Source: Pseudothermotoga thermarum DSM 5069
Lineage (GTDB): Bacteria > Thermotogota > Thermotogae > Thermotogales > DSM-5069
Direction of reading: 5' to 3'
NCBI RefSeq assembly: GCF_000217815.1
Contig: NC_015707.1
Span: forward strand, 1,042,014-1,106,013
DNA: 64,000 nucleotides
The notes under the pieces are model-generated. The model searched no databases, had not been told where the DNA came from, and saw nothing but the letters and a program-made list of their open reading frames with translations. Of this stretch, positions 8,139 to 17,175 are shown piece after piece; the first letter of the stretch is position 1, and every line of letters begins with the position of its first letter. A program made the position numbers and the translations under genes.

Positions 8139-9029
8139 ATGAGAGTAACAGATAGAATGATAAGCGATCGTGTGTTGGCTAACATTCAGTCGAGTATTTC
8201 AAGGATTGCAAAATTGCACGATCAACTTTCCTCTGGTTTGGCTGTCAGATATCCCAGCGATGATGCCATCGTTGCCACTAGGTCTTCAAATTTGGAATCC
8301 AGGCTGAGGGAAATCGAACAGTATAAAAGAAACCTCAATCAAATGCAAAGCATCGTCAATGCTTACGATTCAACACTTCAAGAGATAAGCACAATTTTAG
8401 TCAGGATTCGTGAGCTTTCAGTTCAAGCAGCAAACGGAACGCTCTCGCCTGACGATCGCAAAGTGATAGCCGAGGAATTGAAACAAATAAAGCAACACCT
8501 CATTCAGGTTGCAAACACTCAGGTTGGTAACGACTACATCTTCGCAGGTTATGCTTCAGACAAACCACCGGTTGATGAATCGGGCAAAATAGTTTTGGAT
8601 TCGTTCAAAGCAGGTTCTAGGTCTGTCAACGTTCTCGGTTACACCTTAAACTATGGTTTGACGGTTTATGATCTTTTTGTCACGGATACCAACGAAAGTG
8701 TTTTTGAAATAATCGACAGAACTGTTGATGCACTTGAAAAGAACGATCAATCAAAACTTTCAACGATTTCTCTATCGAGTTTGGAATACCTTGAAAAGCG
8801 GCTGTCAGAAAACATCGCAAAGGTTGGAGCCAACCAGAGAATGGCAGAGTTAATCTCAGGTAGGTTGGAAGATTTGAACATTTACCTTACAGAGTTTGTC
8901 TCAAAAGAAAGGGACGCTGACTTGACAAAGGTGATAACGGATCTTTCGATGCAACAAGCAGCACTTGAAGCGGCTTTAAAATCCGCAGCGCGAGTTTTGA
9001 GAACAACTTTGGTTGACTTTATAACCTGA
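8139..9029 (+). CDS. flgL: FlgL, flagellar hook-associated protein 3
   Basis: Second hook-filament junction protein, 296 residues, the usual length. The flagellin-like N-terminal helix is clear (MRVTDRMISDRVLANIQSSISRIAKLHDQLSSG), as is NTQVGNDYIFAGYASDKPP in the middle. The C-terminus is the matching helix, rich in Ala and Gln. ATG 8139 follows AGGGGTGATGGGA. It is in the flgK operon and is followed after 10 bases by fliW. Confidence 0.94.
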   Translation: MRVTDRMISDRVLANIQSSISRIAKLHDQLSSGLAVRYPSDDAIVATRSSNLESRLREIEQYKRNLNQMQSIVNAYDSTLQEISTILVRIRELSVQAANGTLSPDDRKVIAEELKQIKQHLIQVANTQVGNDYIFAGYASDKPPVDESGKIVLDSFKAGSRSVNVLGYTLNYGLTVYDLFVTDTNESVFEIIDRTVDALEKNDQSKLSTISLSSLEYLEKRLSENIAKVGANQRMAELISGRLEDLNIYLTEFVSKERDADLTKVITDLSMQQAALEAALKSAARVLRTTLVDFIT

Positions 9030-9039
9030 GGTGTTTGGT

Positions 9040-9513
9040 ATGACCTACACAACAAAACTTGGAGCAATTGACGTTGAGGATCAGGATATAATTGTCTTTG
9101 AACAGGGATTGCCGGGTTTTGAAAATCTTAGAAAATTCGTTGTCGTGTCTTTGGAAAGTACCGAACCGATTAAATGGCTGGTGTCTTTGGAAGAATCTAG
9201 TGTGGCTTTTCCAATAGTCAACCCGTGGTTGGTGAGAATCGATTACACATTGACTTTGTCAGAAGAAGATGTTAAACAGCTGCAGGTTGAAAGCGAACAA
9301 GATGTGGAAGTTTTCGCCATTTTGACGATACCTCATGACGATCCAAAAGCTACAACGATCAACCTTTTGGCACCGGTAGTTATAAACAAAAAACTTCGAA
9401 AAGCTCGTCAAATAATTCAGGAAGGTACAAATTATCAAATAAAACATTTGGTGACAGATGAAATTGAAAGAAGCAAAAATCTTTTGAAAAACAAAACCAG
9501 CGAGGGTGAATAA
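9040..9513 (+). CDS. fliW: FliW, flagellar assembly factor and CsrA antagonist
   Basis: In bacteria that carry it, FliW binds either flagellin or CsrA. When flagellin is used up in the filament, freed FliW blocks CsrA and flagellin translation resumes. The 157-residue protein has the family opening TKLGAIDVEDQDIIVFEQGLPGFE and the block TIPHDDPKATTINLLAPVVIN. ATG 9040 is preferred to GTG 9031 because TGAGGTG ends 6 bases before it. The next gene is csrA, starting one base after the fliW stop, which matches the functional pairing. Confidence 0.93.
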   Translation: MTYTTKLGAIDVEDQDIIVFEQGLPGFENLRKFVVVSLESTEPIKWLVSLEESSVAFPIVNPWLVRIDYTLTLSEEDVKQLQVESEQDVEVFAILTIPHDDPKATTINLLAPVVINKKLRKARQIIQEGTNYQIKHLVTDEIERSKNLLKNKTSEGE

Positions 9514-9514
9514 G

Positions 9515-9739
9515 TTGCTTGTAATAAGCCGAAAACCCGGGGAAGCATTTGTCATAGGAAGCGATGTGATCGTTAAAATACTCAAAATCGAAGGATCCGA
9601 GGTGAAAATTGGCATATCTGCACCACAACATGTTAAAATCTACCGATGGGAGATATACGAAAAGGTGTTACAGGAAAACAAACTAGCCTCGCAAACTTCT
9701 CCTGAAAATGTTAAAGATTTGCGTGAGGTGATAAAATGA
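9515..9739 (+). CDS. csrA: CsrA, RNA-binding translational regulator
   Basis: Small dimeric beta-strand protein that binds GGA motifs in mRNA leaders and typically represses translation of flagellin. The sequence LLVISRKPGEAFVIGSDVIVKILKIEGSEVKIGISAP is a clear CsrA. TTG 9515 is chosen because it gives the conserved N-terminus MLVISRKPGE and lies 6 bases after GAGGGTG; the in-frame GTG 9506 would add three unconserved residues. It overlaps gatC by 4 bases, so flagellar and translation genes run on without a break. Confidence 0.93.
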   Translation: MLVISRKPGEAFVIGSDVIVKILKIEGSEVKIGISAPQHVKIYRWEIYEKVLQENKLASQTSPENVKDLREVIK

Positions 9740-10026
9740 TCAAAGTTGACGATGCTCTTGTCAAAAGATTGGAAGAACTTGCAAGGTTGAAACTGACGGA
9801 TGAACAGCGAAAATCAATTCAAAAAGATATGAATGAAATCCTACAGTACATGGAACTTTTGAACGAGGTGGACGTCAGCAACGTAGAGCCAATGTACACA
9901 CCGGTGGAGGAAAGCGCAACTCTTCGCGAAGACGAAGTGAAACCCTTTGAAAACTTGCATTTGCTCAGATCCAATTTCCCCAAGGAACGGTCCGGTCACA
10001 TAGTTGTTCCCGGAATACATGCTTGA
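9736..10026 (+). CDS. gatC: GatC, Asp-tRNA(Asn)/Glu-tRNA(Gln) amidotransferase subunit C
   Basis: Small stabilising subunit of GatCAB, which converts misacylated Glu-tRNA(Gln) or Asp-tRNA(Asn) to the correct amide. The 96 residues show the family pattern: VDDALVKRLEELARLKLTDEQ at the start, MNEILQYMELLNEVDVSNVEPMYTP in the middle and LREDEV later. GatA and GatB are not in the window. ATG 9736 overlaps the csrA stop. Confidence 0.93.
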   Translation: MIKVDDALVKRLEELARLKLTDEQRKSIQKDMNEILQYMELLNEVDVSNVEPMYTPVEESATLREDEVKPFENLHLLRSNFPKERSGHIVVPGIHA

Positions 10027-10345
10027 TTGGAGAGATGCCGAAAGGCTGGCTGTAGAGTTTCTCAAGAAAAAAGGCTTTAAAATAATTGAGAAAAATTATC
10101 GAACAAGGTTTGGCGAAATAGACATAATTGCGAGGTACAAAAAGTACCTCGTTTTTGTTGAAGTTAAAAGCGGTAAAAGCGAGTATTTACCAAGAACGAA
10201 AGTTGATGAAAGAAAGCTTCGAAAAATCGAAATGGCTGCAAACGATTATTTAAAGAAACATCCCCTTGAGGTCGAAGGTTATAGAATAGACGTGGTCGAA
10301 ATAACACAAGATGGTATAGAGCACTTTGAAGGGATCAACTTGTAG
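10019..10345 (+). CDS. YraN/UPF0102 family nuclease-like protein
   Basis: About 108 residues. The UPF0102 core is present: AERLAVEFLKKKGFKIIEKNYRTRFGEIDIIARYKKYLVFVEVKSG. This is a restriction-endonuclease-like fold with E-x(n)-D-x(n)-EVK acidic residues. A DNA-processing role is assumed for the family but poorly shown. ATG 10019 overlaps the end of gatC; an in-frame TTG at 10004 is possible but lies further inside gatC. The gene is 12 bases upstream of smpB. Confidence 0.85.
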   Translation: MLDWRDAERLAVEFLKKKGFKIIEKNYRTRFGEIDIIARYKKYLVFVEVKSGKSEYLPRTKVDERKLRKIEMAANDYLKKHPLEVEGYRIDVVEITQDGIEHFEGINL

Positions 10346-10357
10346 GAGGGAAAATAC

Positions 10358-10807
10358 ATGGAGATAATTGCGGTTAACAAAAAAGCCAACGATTATGAGA
10401 TTATAGAAAAATACGAAGCAGGAATAGAGCTAAAAGGTACGGAAGTGAAATCCCTCCGGGAAAAAAACGTCAGCTTTAAAGATTCCTTTTGCCGCATCAA
10501 AGATGGGGAAGTTTACCTTTTGAATCTTCACATAAGCCCTTACAGATTTGCCAACATCTTCAACCATGATCCGGAAAGACCAAGAAAGCTTTTACTCCAC
10601 AAGAGGGAAATCAAAAGACTGAGTGGTAAGCTTTCGGCTGGAGGTTATACACTCATACCAACTAAGATTTATTTCAACGACAAAGGTAAGGTAAAGGTTG
10701 AAATAGCGCTTGCGAAAGGAAAGAAAAAGTACGACAAGCGTCAAGAGATAAAAGAGAAGGAGATAGAAAAACGCTTAAGGTCGATCATGAAATACAGGGG
10801 AAGATGA
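10358..10807 (+). CDS. smpB: SmpB, tmRNA-binding protein
   Basis: Binds tmRNA (SsrA) and brings it to stalled ribosomes for trans-translation. The 149 residues include the family blocks [47 protein letters not shown] and the basic C-terminal tail [19 protein letters not shown] 10358 follows AGGAGGGAAAATAC. The ssrA RNA gene was not found in the window. Confidence 0.96.
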   Translation: MEIIAVNKKANDYEIIEKYEAGIELKGTEVKSLREKNVSFKDSFCRIKDGEVYLLNLHISPYRFANIFNHDPERPRKLLLHKREIKRLSGKLSAGGYTLIPTKIYFNDKGKVKVEIALAKGKKKYDKRQEIKEKEIEKRLRSIMKYRGR

Positions 10808-10810
10808 GCC

Positions 10811-11683
10811 TTGGAGTTGATCGTCGATCAGGAAAATTTCTACGCAAGGATTGACAAATTTTTGAGGAAAAATCTTAAAAATGTTCCGCTTTCCGAAATA
10901 TACAAGTTTTTGAGGAAAGGGCTTGTTAAGGTCAACGGGAAAACCGTTAGAGAACCGTCTTATGAAATACAAGTTGGAGACAAAATCACTGTGGATGCGG
11001 ATTTATCTGTTTATCAACGGGATGAAAAAGAGCTTAGACCCGTTCCAATCAAGCTTGACATTCTTTACGAAGACGAAAATTTGCTTGCGATAAACAAAAA
11101 ACCCAACATAGCTCTTCACCCTGGTGAGGGAACGAAAGGCACAACTCTAATACAAGGTTTGATGTTCTACGGAAAGAAAAAAGGCTTCAAGCCTTATTTG
11201 GTTCATCGCTTGGACAGAGAAACATCTGGGGTACTTTTGGTTGCCAAAAATCCAAAAACTGCCCGAACATTGAGTCAAATGTTTCGTGATAGATTGATCG
11301 AAAAAGAATACTTGGCTTTGGTGCACGGCATTCTGAAAGGCAAAGGTGTCATTGACAAACCTTTGGATGGGTTGGAAGCAGTGACCGAGTACGTGGTTTT
11401 GAAAAACTTCGATAACGTCACCTTGGTTAGAGTTCTACCACACACCGGTAGAACCCATCAAATAAGAAAACACATGGCGATGATAGGTCATCCTGTTGTA
11501 GGCGACAAACTTTACGGGATAAAGGAAGTTAACGAATTTTTCAAAGAAAAGTACAAACTCAGAAGACAATTTCTTCATTGCTTAAGGTTGGTTTTTACCA
11601 ACCCAAGTTTTTATGGAAAACTTGTTATCAAAGCTCCTTTGCCGGACGATTTACAACGCGTTCTAGAGGAGCTTTCAAAATGA
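10811..11683 (+). CDS. RluD-type 23S rRNA pseudouridine synthase
   Basis: A 290-residue RluA-family pseudouridine synthase. An S4 RNA-binding domain covers about residues 10-75 (RIDKFLRKNLKNVPLSEIYKFLRKGLVKVNGK). The catalytic domain follows, with the active-site aspartate D135 in VHRLDRETSGVLLVAKN and the motif PHTGRTHQIRKHMAMIGHPVVGD. The exact target uridines cannot be told from sequence, so no strict rluD symbol is given. TTG 10811 is the apparent start. The stop overlaps the next ATG. Confidence 0.9.
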   Translation: MELIVDQENFYARIDKFLRKNLKNVPLSEIYKFLRKGLVKVNGKTVREPSYEIQVGDKITVDADLSVYQRDEKELRPVPIKLDILYEDENLLAINKKPNIALHPGEGTKGTTLIQGLMFYGKKKGFKPYLVHRLDRETSGVLLVAKNPKTARTLSQMFRDRLIEKEYLALVHGILKGKGVIDKPLDGLEAVTEYVVLKNFDNVTLVRVLPHTGRTHQIRKHMAMIGHPVVGDKLYGIKEVNEFFKEKYKLRRQFLHCLRLVFTNPSFYGKLVIKAPLPDDLQRVLEELSK

Positions 11684-12972
11684 GGTTGATAGTCGTTGTT
11701 TTTTTCACTTTGTTTTCCATAGTTTCCTTTTCTGCGTTGGTTTTGGTGAACCTGTACGATGAAACAGGTTATCTTGTTTTGGACAAGGATTTTCCAATAG
11801 TTTTCAAAGCCTCGTTGAGGGAGAAAAAGGCCTTCAAAGATTTCGTTGTAGATTTCTTTGAGCCTGTAGAAATAGCTGTTAGCTATATTCCTATGCCCAA
11901 GGAAAGCTTTTTGATCACTGAAAAAGGCTTCATCGTTGGGACAAATAATTGTGATTTGAACATTTCAGCCGAGATCTTTCAAAAGTTGTTTGAAAACTTT
12001 CAATGTTCTTTTCAACCAATATCGGTTATCGTCGATGAATATCCCGTGGAGATTTTCCAGGATAAAATAATTGTCAAAAAAAATATCTCTAAGCAAAAAT
12101 TGAAAGAATTTCTTTCCATCTTTTTTCAACCAAAAGATGTCGAAAAACTTGTCAAAATCTATTCTGGTCCCGGTACCTACACCCTGTGGCAAGCCGAAGA
12201 TTACGTTCATTTTGCAGAAATTTCCTTTCCTGGTATTGGTGGAACTATCATCCCAATTTTCAAGTATCCAGAAGAAAGGTTTGAACTTACTTGGTATTTG
12301 AACGGCCAAAAGCACGTGGGAATTTGTGTTACCTTCGGCGTGGGTGAAAACAACATCAGCTGTTTTATCGAAGACGAAAAACTATTCGATACGAAAATAT
12401 TCGTGACACCAGTTCAATTTGTCGAAGTCGAAAAATCATTGGAACTTGGGGAAAGATATAATCTAGCAGGTATTTTCCCAAGCGGACTTTCTTCCATCGA
12501 TGGACTTGTTGGCAAAGTTTTGATTTTGTCTTTCGAGCCCGACAAGATAGTTTTGGAAAAAATATCTATCGTTGATTCAACTGCTCCACAGATTGATTTG
12601 GTTTTGAACAAATTGTCTGAAAGGTTTTACAGGATCAACGTCGATGTTTTTGATCATTCTGCTGTGAAAACTGATGTCTTTTTGGATGGCGAAAAATTAC
12701 CTTTCTTAAGTGGTTTGATCGAATTGAACAGTGATTTTCATTTGATAACTGTTATCGCGGAAGACAACTTTTCAAATCAAAATTTTCTTGCGAAAATCGT
12801 AAGAAGACCTTTGCAACCTTGCACTGAACATATGATCGTTTTTTCGAAGGAAAGAGTTTTAGATATAGGAGGTTTTAAATTTGTATCTCCATACATGAGA
12901 TTCTGGGTCAAGGAAGACGCAAAAACAAGGGTGATGATCGATGGCGTTGAAAAGATCTTTGATGAGAATTAA
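11680..12972 (+). CDS. Exported protein of unknown function
   Basis: A 430-residue protein I do not recognise. Residues of about 1-20 (MRLIVVVFFTLFSIVSFSAL) form a signal peptide or membrane anchor. The rest is beta-rich and polar with no cofactor motifs. Around residues 290-375 there is an Ig-like stretch (DSTAPQIDLVLNKL...FLDGEKLPFLSG), a pattern found in extracellular adhesion or scaffold domains. ATG 11680 overlaps the rluD-type stop as ATGA, with no separate strong ribosome site. Its end overlaps the next membrane protein gene by 32 bases, so the two may be partners. Confidence 0.7.
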   Translation: MRLIVVVFFTLFSIVSFSALVLVNLYDETGYLVLDKDFPIVFKASLREKKAFKDFVVDFFEPVEIAVSYIPMPKESFLITEKGFIVGTNNCDLNISAEIFQKLFENFQCSFQPISVIVDEYPVEIFQDKIIVKKNISKQKLKEFLSIFFQPKDVEKLVKIYSGPGTYTLWQAEDYVHFAEISFPGIGGTIIPIFKYPEERFELTWYLNGQKHVGICVTFGVGENNISCFIEDEKLFDTKIFVTPVQFVEVEKSLELGERYNLAGIFPSGLSSIDGLVGKVLILSFEPDKIVLEKISIVDSTAPQIDLVLNKLSERFYRINVDVFDHSAVKTDVFLDGEKLPFLSGLIELNSDFHLITVIAEDNFSNQNFLAKIVRRPLQPCTEHMIVFSKERVLDIGGFKFVSPYMRFWVKEDAKTRVMIDGVEKIFDEN

Positions 12973-14251
12973 AAAATTGTGTTTTTTTGCCTTTCTGATA
13001 GGAACTGTTTTGTATTTGGTCTATTTTATTCCGTTGAGGATCAAAAGCGATCAAGCCGGTTTAAGATACGCACTAGGTTTTACACAAGATGAAAAGCTCA
13101 TAAAGCTTACCAGCGGTACTTTGGTTTGGGTGATTGAACCTGGTGATTTTATTCAACCATACATGAAATACGTTGTTTTCCGTGGAAATTTTTCGCAATT
13201 TGATCCAAAGCAGTACGCTGTAGATGCGGATCGATACAACGTTTGGATTGGCCTGCTTGAATTCAACGAAAGTTTGCCTTTCACAAAGCAAATTTTGGAA
13301 GTTAGAGGCAAAAAGGATCAATTTTTCAGAGTTCACACCATCAGGCAGGAAGAAGTTGTCAAGATGAAGCTTGATACCAAGATGTTTTACCACAGATTAC
13401 GACGTGCCATTCTTGAAAGAAGTATCGATATGATCTGGATCCAGCCCGTTGAAAACATTGACTTGGATTTTGTGTTGTCTAAGCTACAAAGAGAATTTGG
13501 AGAACCAACAGATCTTCCCACAGTTCAAAAAATTTCAAACGTTTTTCCCTTCATACCCTTTACGCTTTTGACGCTGCTTGTTTTTCACTTTAGCCTTATC
13601 CTTGGGATAGCAAGCTTTGCGGTGGTTTTCACCGACTTAAACCTTGCAATCTTTGCTGTCTCAATCTTGGCGACGGTTACAACTTATTTTGCCGTTAAAA
13701 ATAAAAAGTATTTGCCGATTTTGTACTTGCTCATAGGTCTTTTAACCTATGCTGCACTTTCCAGGTTTGAATTTTTGAACGACCTTCGACAGTTTAGAGG
13801 GGTTAAGTTGTCTTTGATGGCTTTGCCGTTTTTTGTGACGCTTAATCTTTTGTTTGAAAATCGAGATCTGTTGATCCGTTACAAAAAATATCTTCCATAT
13901 TTTGCTGTTGCAGTTGGTGTGGCTGGGTTTTATTACCTATGGCGTTCGGGTAACTTTGCCTTTGTACCGAACGTTGAAAGAAAGGCAAGGGATTTTATAG
14001 AATCAATCTTGTGGGTTCGACCGAGGCTGAAGGAAGTCGTTGGTTATCCTGCTTTTTTCATTTCTCTTAGCTTTTCCAAAAATCGTTTGATATCGTTCCT
14101 TCAAATTCTTGGAGCCATAGCTTTGGTTTCTACCTTCAACACTTTTTGCCACATCAAGACACCTTTGGTAGTATCACTTTACAGGTCTTTGTTCTCAATC
14201 TTGCTGGGCTATATAACTTTTTATGTTTTAAGGAGATTTGTAAAATGCTGA
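12941..14251 (+). CDS. Multi-spanning membrane protein, DUF5693-like
   Basis: A 436-residue protein. One N-terminal helix (about residues 12-30) leads to an outside domain of about 150 residues, then a block of hydrophobic helices from about residue 200 to the end. The stretch YYLWRSGNFAF followed by ESILWVRPRLKEVVGYPAFF resembles the DUF5693 family of Firmicutes and Thermotogota; this is from memory and needs a profile search. Function unknown, probably envelope-related. ATG 12941 lies 7 bases after AAGGGTG, inside the preceding gene. Confidence 0.65.
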   Translation: MALKRSLMRIKKLCFFAFLIGTVLYLVYFIPLRIKSDQAGLRYALGFTQDEKLIKLTSGTLVWVIEPGDFIQPYMKYVVFRGNFSQFDPKQYAVDADRYNVWIGLLEFNESLPFTKQILEVRGKKDQFFRVHTIRQEEVVKMKLDTKMFYHRLRRAILERSIDMIWIQPVENIDLDFVLSKLQREFGEPTDLPTVQKISNVFPFIPFTLLTLLVFHFSLILGIASFAVVFTDLNLAIFAVSILATVTTYFAVKNKKYLPILYLLIGLLTYAALSRFEFLNDLRQFRGVKLSLMALPFFVTLNLLFENRDLLIRYKKYLPYFAVAVGVAGFYYLWRSGNFAFVPNVERKARDFIESILWVRPRLKEVVGYPAFFISLSFSKNRLISFLQILGAIALVSTFNTFCHIKTPLVVSLYRSLFSILLGYITFYVLRRFVKC

Positions 14252-15186
14252 ATATATACGATCCAGATTACCTTAACAGGTTGAAAAAGCTGAGGACAAA
14301 AAGGCAGCAAATAGTAATGCTTTTAAGCTCTTTAGATAAAATTTCCCAAGATGAATTGAAGTCATTGCAAAGACTTTTCATTGGTCCTATCAAAGATAAA
14401 GAGATCAACTTTTTAAAGTTCAGAGAAAATTTGATATTTCTTTTGAAAGGTAAAGGAGTTCTGTTGGACAAACTTGAAGTTTTTGCCAAAAATTTGAATC
14501 TCCCAATCTTAGCAGGTTTGGAGGTTCTTTTTTGGCTAAAGCCTTCAAAGTTTCCACCTTTCGCACAAGAGATGTCTAATTTTATTGGAGAGACGGATTT
14601 GATAGGGTATGTCAGAGAAGCTCGAAGGTTACTCAAAACATATGGCATGCAGGATTTCATTGAACTGCAGGCAGCTTTGATGAAAGACGATGACGATTTG
14701 GATCAACTTGCTTCTAAAATAAACGCCATCACCATTTACAACTGCTATCGAATTAATCGTTACATTCCGATCGTTGAAAACCTTGATTCATTAGCGAAAG
14801 AAGAATTGATGAATAAATTGAAAACACATGAGTATATTATCTCGGCTTTGTTTCGAAAGCCAAAGTGTCCTATAATCTTAGATGGAAGCAACATTTACAA
14901 ACTTAGAGGAATGCTGAAAGACATCGAATTCGTGTTGGAAAAGCTGGCGTACGAGGATGATTTTTATTATCCGTTCGCCGTTGTTTTCGATAGAAACATC
15001 GTCTACCTTGCCAAAAATGAAATCGAAGAATGGCTTAAAAGTAAACATGCCATATTTCATTCTCCAGCCGACGAGATAATAATAAAAATGGCTTTGGAAA
15101 ACAAGGCAGTTGTTGTAAGTTGTGATAGATTTCTAGAATGGAACGTCAACATTAAGAGGATAAACCCAAGGAGGTTTTTCGAATGA
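14245..15186 (+). CDS. NYN/PIN-like ribonuclease domain protein
   Basis: About 313 residues. The N-terminal 200 are helical and unrecognised. The C-terminal 110 look like a NYN/PIN-type nuclease domain: IILDGSNIYKLRG (D213), VVFDRN, SPADEIIIKMALENKAVVVSCDRF (D276, E277, D294). These acidic residues are placed as in metal-dependent PIN-like RNases of the Zc3h12a group. Substrate unknown. ATG 14245 follows AAGGAGATTTGTAAA and overlaps the previous stop; the stop overlaps queA. An upstream in-frame start would run far into the previous gene and is not used. Confidence 0.7.
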   Translation: MLNIYDPDYLNRLKKLRTKRQQIVMLLSSLDKISQDELKSLQRLFIGPIKDKEINFLKFRENLIFLLKGKGVLLDKLEVFAKNLNLPILAGLEVLFWLKPSKFPPFAQEMSNFIGETDLIGYVREARRLLKTYGMQDFIELQAALMKDDDDLDQLASKINAITIYNCYRINRYIPIVENLDSLAKEELMNKLKTHEYIISALFRKPKCPIILDGSNIYKLRGMLKDIEFVLEKLAYEDDFYYPFAVVFDRNIVYLAKNEIEEWLKSKHAIFHSPADEIIIKMALENKAVVVSCDRFLEWNVNIKRINPRRFFE

Positions 15187-16172
15187 AGCTCAGCAATTTT
15201 GATTACCACTTACCTGAGGAATTGATAGCCCAACATCCCGTTGAGCCTCGGGATTCTTCAAGACTTATGGTGGTGAACAGAAAAACCAAAACTTTTGAAC
15301 ACAGAATTTTCAGGGATATCGTGGAATATCTATATCCTAAGGATTTGCTTGTGCTCAACAACACCAGAGTGATTCCAGCAAGGCTTTTTGCCTTTAAAAA
15401 CAACGCAAAGATAGAAGTTTTTCTGGTTGAGAAGGTTAAAACCTCTTTGTGGAAGTGCATGGTAAAACCAGGAAAAAAAGTAAAAGTCGGTGATATTTTA
15501 GATTTTGAAGGTTTTCAAGGAAAGTGCATAGACAGATTGCCAGATGGGCTTAGGTTGATTGAATTTAACGCCAACGACGATGAAATACTCAGCCATGGTC
15601 ATACACCACTTCCTCCGTACGTAAAGACAAACGTTGAGATGGAACGCTATCAAACGGTGTACGCCAAATACAATGGTTCTGTTGCCGCTCCAACGGCTGG
15701 CTTACATTTCACCGAATCTTTGCTTGAAAATATCAAGTCAAAAGGAGTGAAAGTGGTTGAGCTAACCCTTCATGTTAGCGTTGGAACCTTTAGACCAGTC
15801 AAAACGGAGGATATAACAAAGCACACCATATATCCTGAGTACTATTCAATACCCGATGAAGTTGTTCAAGAAATTAACAATACCAAGCTTAATGGAGGAA
15901 GAGTCATCGCGGTTGGTACAACAGTTGTAAGAGCGCTTGAAACTTATGCTTTGACCAAACAAACTGCTGGAAAGACCGATTTGTTCATCTACCCTCCGTT
16001 TGAATTCAAAATAGTCGATTGCTTGGTAACGAATTTTCACCTACCAAAATCAACTTTGTTAATGCTTGTTGTGGCTTTTGCAGGTTATGATTTGATAATG
16101 AATGCTTATCAAGAGGCTATCAAGTTGAGATACCGCTTTTATTCATTCGGAGATGCGATGTTGATAATTTAA
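15183..16172 (+). CDS. queA: QueA, S-adenosylmethionine:tRNA ribosyltransferase-isomerase
   Basis: Adds the cyclopentene-diol precursor to preQ1 in tRNA during queuosine synthesis, using the ribose of S-adenosylmethionine. The 329-residue sequence is typical: FDYHLPEELIAQHPVEPRDSSRLMV, LLVLNNTRVIPARLF, AAPTAGLHFTESLL, HVSVGTFRPVK and VTNFHLPKSTLLMLV. ATG 15183 overlaps the nuclease gene by 4 bases. Confidence 0.97.
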   Translation: MKLSNFDYHLPEELIAQHPVEPRDSSRLMVVNRKTKTFEHRIFRDIVEYLYPKDLLVLNNTRVIPARLFAFKNNAKIEVFLVEKVKTSLWKCMVKPGKKVKVGDILDFEGFQGKCIDRLPDGLRLIEFNANDDEILSHGHTPLPPYVKTNVEMERYQTVYAKYNGSVAAPTAGLHFTESLLENIKSKGVKVVELTLHVSVGTFRPVKTEDITKHTIYPEYYSIPDEVVQEINNTKLNGGRVIAVGTTVVRALETYALTKQTAGKTDLFIYPPFEFKIVDCLVTNFHLPKSTLLMLVVAFAGYDLIMNAYQEAIKLRYRFYSFGDAMLII

Positions 16173-16182
16173 GGTGATATCT

Positions 16183-17175
16183 ATGCATCAAAAGCTTAGC
16201 ATTGAAAGAATTTTCATCGACCCAAGACAAACATTCTTCAAGATACTTGAGCTTCCTTACGAAGCTTTGGAAGAGTTTGTTAAAAATCTTCCTTTAGGAA
16301 TCAGTTTGGACCGCTTCGAAGGATTAGCTGAGAACTTACCAACAGGTGAAAAGTCTTTGGCAGAACAAATAATCGAAGACCTTGCCTTTGAGAGGTTGGA
16401 TGATACCACGGAGAAAGTCGCCGAATACATCGCTTACAATTTGGATGAAAGAGGCAGAATGTTGGTTTCGATTTCAGAGGTTTGCGAGAAATTCAAAGTA
16501 AGTGAAGAAGTGGTTCTAAAAGCCATACAAGCTATAAAGAACGTAGGACCAGATGGTGTGTTGGATGGCGAAGTAAAAGGCTTTGGACAAGCTTCAAGTT
16601 ACGTGGAACCGGATATTGAAATAAAGAAGGATTATTCTGTTGAAGTAAAGGATTTCAATTTTACAATTTCAAGTCATCAAAAAGATCAATTCAAGTTGTT
16701 TGCCTTTTTCTATGAAGCTTTGAACAAGCGCAAGGAATATCTTTACGAGCTTGGAAAAATCGTTGTTGAAACCAATAAAGATTTCCTTGAGCAAAGAAAA
16801 CTTTACCCATCCAAAGTAAAAATGTGCGAAGCCGCACGAAGAATTAATCTTTCTTTGTCCGCGGTTTCAAAGCTTATCAAAGGAAAATACATAAAAACGC
16901 CCGTTGGTATTTTTCCACTCAAAATTTTCTTTGGTCGCAAAGTTGAGATGGACTACCTTTTTGGTGTCATGGTAAAGATTTTGCGTGAAAATCCAAGCAT
17001 AACTGATAAAGAGCTCTCCGCTATCCTTGCAAAAAACGGCATTTTCATAAGTCGTCGCACTGTGAACAAGTACAGAAACATTCTTGTCAAAAATCTTTCT
17101 GAAAAGAAGGGATCAAATGAGATGCCTTTTGTTTTTGAACGGAAAATACGGCGAAAGAGAGGAAATAAAGCTTGA
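16183..17175 (+). CDS. rpoN: RpoN, compact sigma-54 factor
   Basis: Alternative sigma factor that directs RNA polymerase to -24/-12 promoters and needs an AAA+ activator. The RpoN box ISRRTVNKYR is at about residues 289-298. The preceding HTH region LSLSAVSKLIKGKYIKTPVGIFPLK is also standard. At about 330 residues it is shorter than the usual 430-500. The N-terminal region I (residues 1-40) is present but poor in glutamine, and the core-binding part after GPDGVLDGEVKGFG appears to lack about 60 residues. ATG 16183 follows AAGGTGAT; GTG 16174 is too close. No sigma-54 activator is in the window. Confidence 0.88.
   Translation: MHQKLSIERIFIDPRQTFFKILELPYEALEEFVKNLPLGISLDRFEGLAENLPTGEKSLAEQIIEDLAFERLDDTTEKVAEYIAYNLDERGRMLVSISEVCEKFKVSEEVVLKAIQAIKNVGPDGVLDGEVKGFGQASSYVEPDIEIKKDYSVEVKDFNFTISSHQKDQFKLFAFFYEALNKRKEYLYELGKIVVETNKDFLEQRKLYPSKVKMCEAARRINLSLSAVSKLIKGKYIKTPVGIFPLKIFFGRKVEMDYLFGVMVKILRENPSITDKELSAILAKNGIFISRRTVNKYRNILVKNLSEKKGSNEMPFVFERKIRRKRGNKA

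Noticed and set aside
17117-17160. Thiamine (TPP) riboswitch before thiN
   Set aside because: The gene begins inside rpoN with no leader; no riboswitch-like structure could fit.
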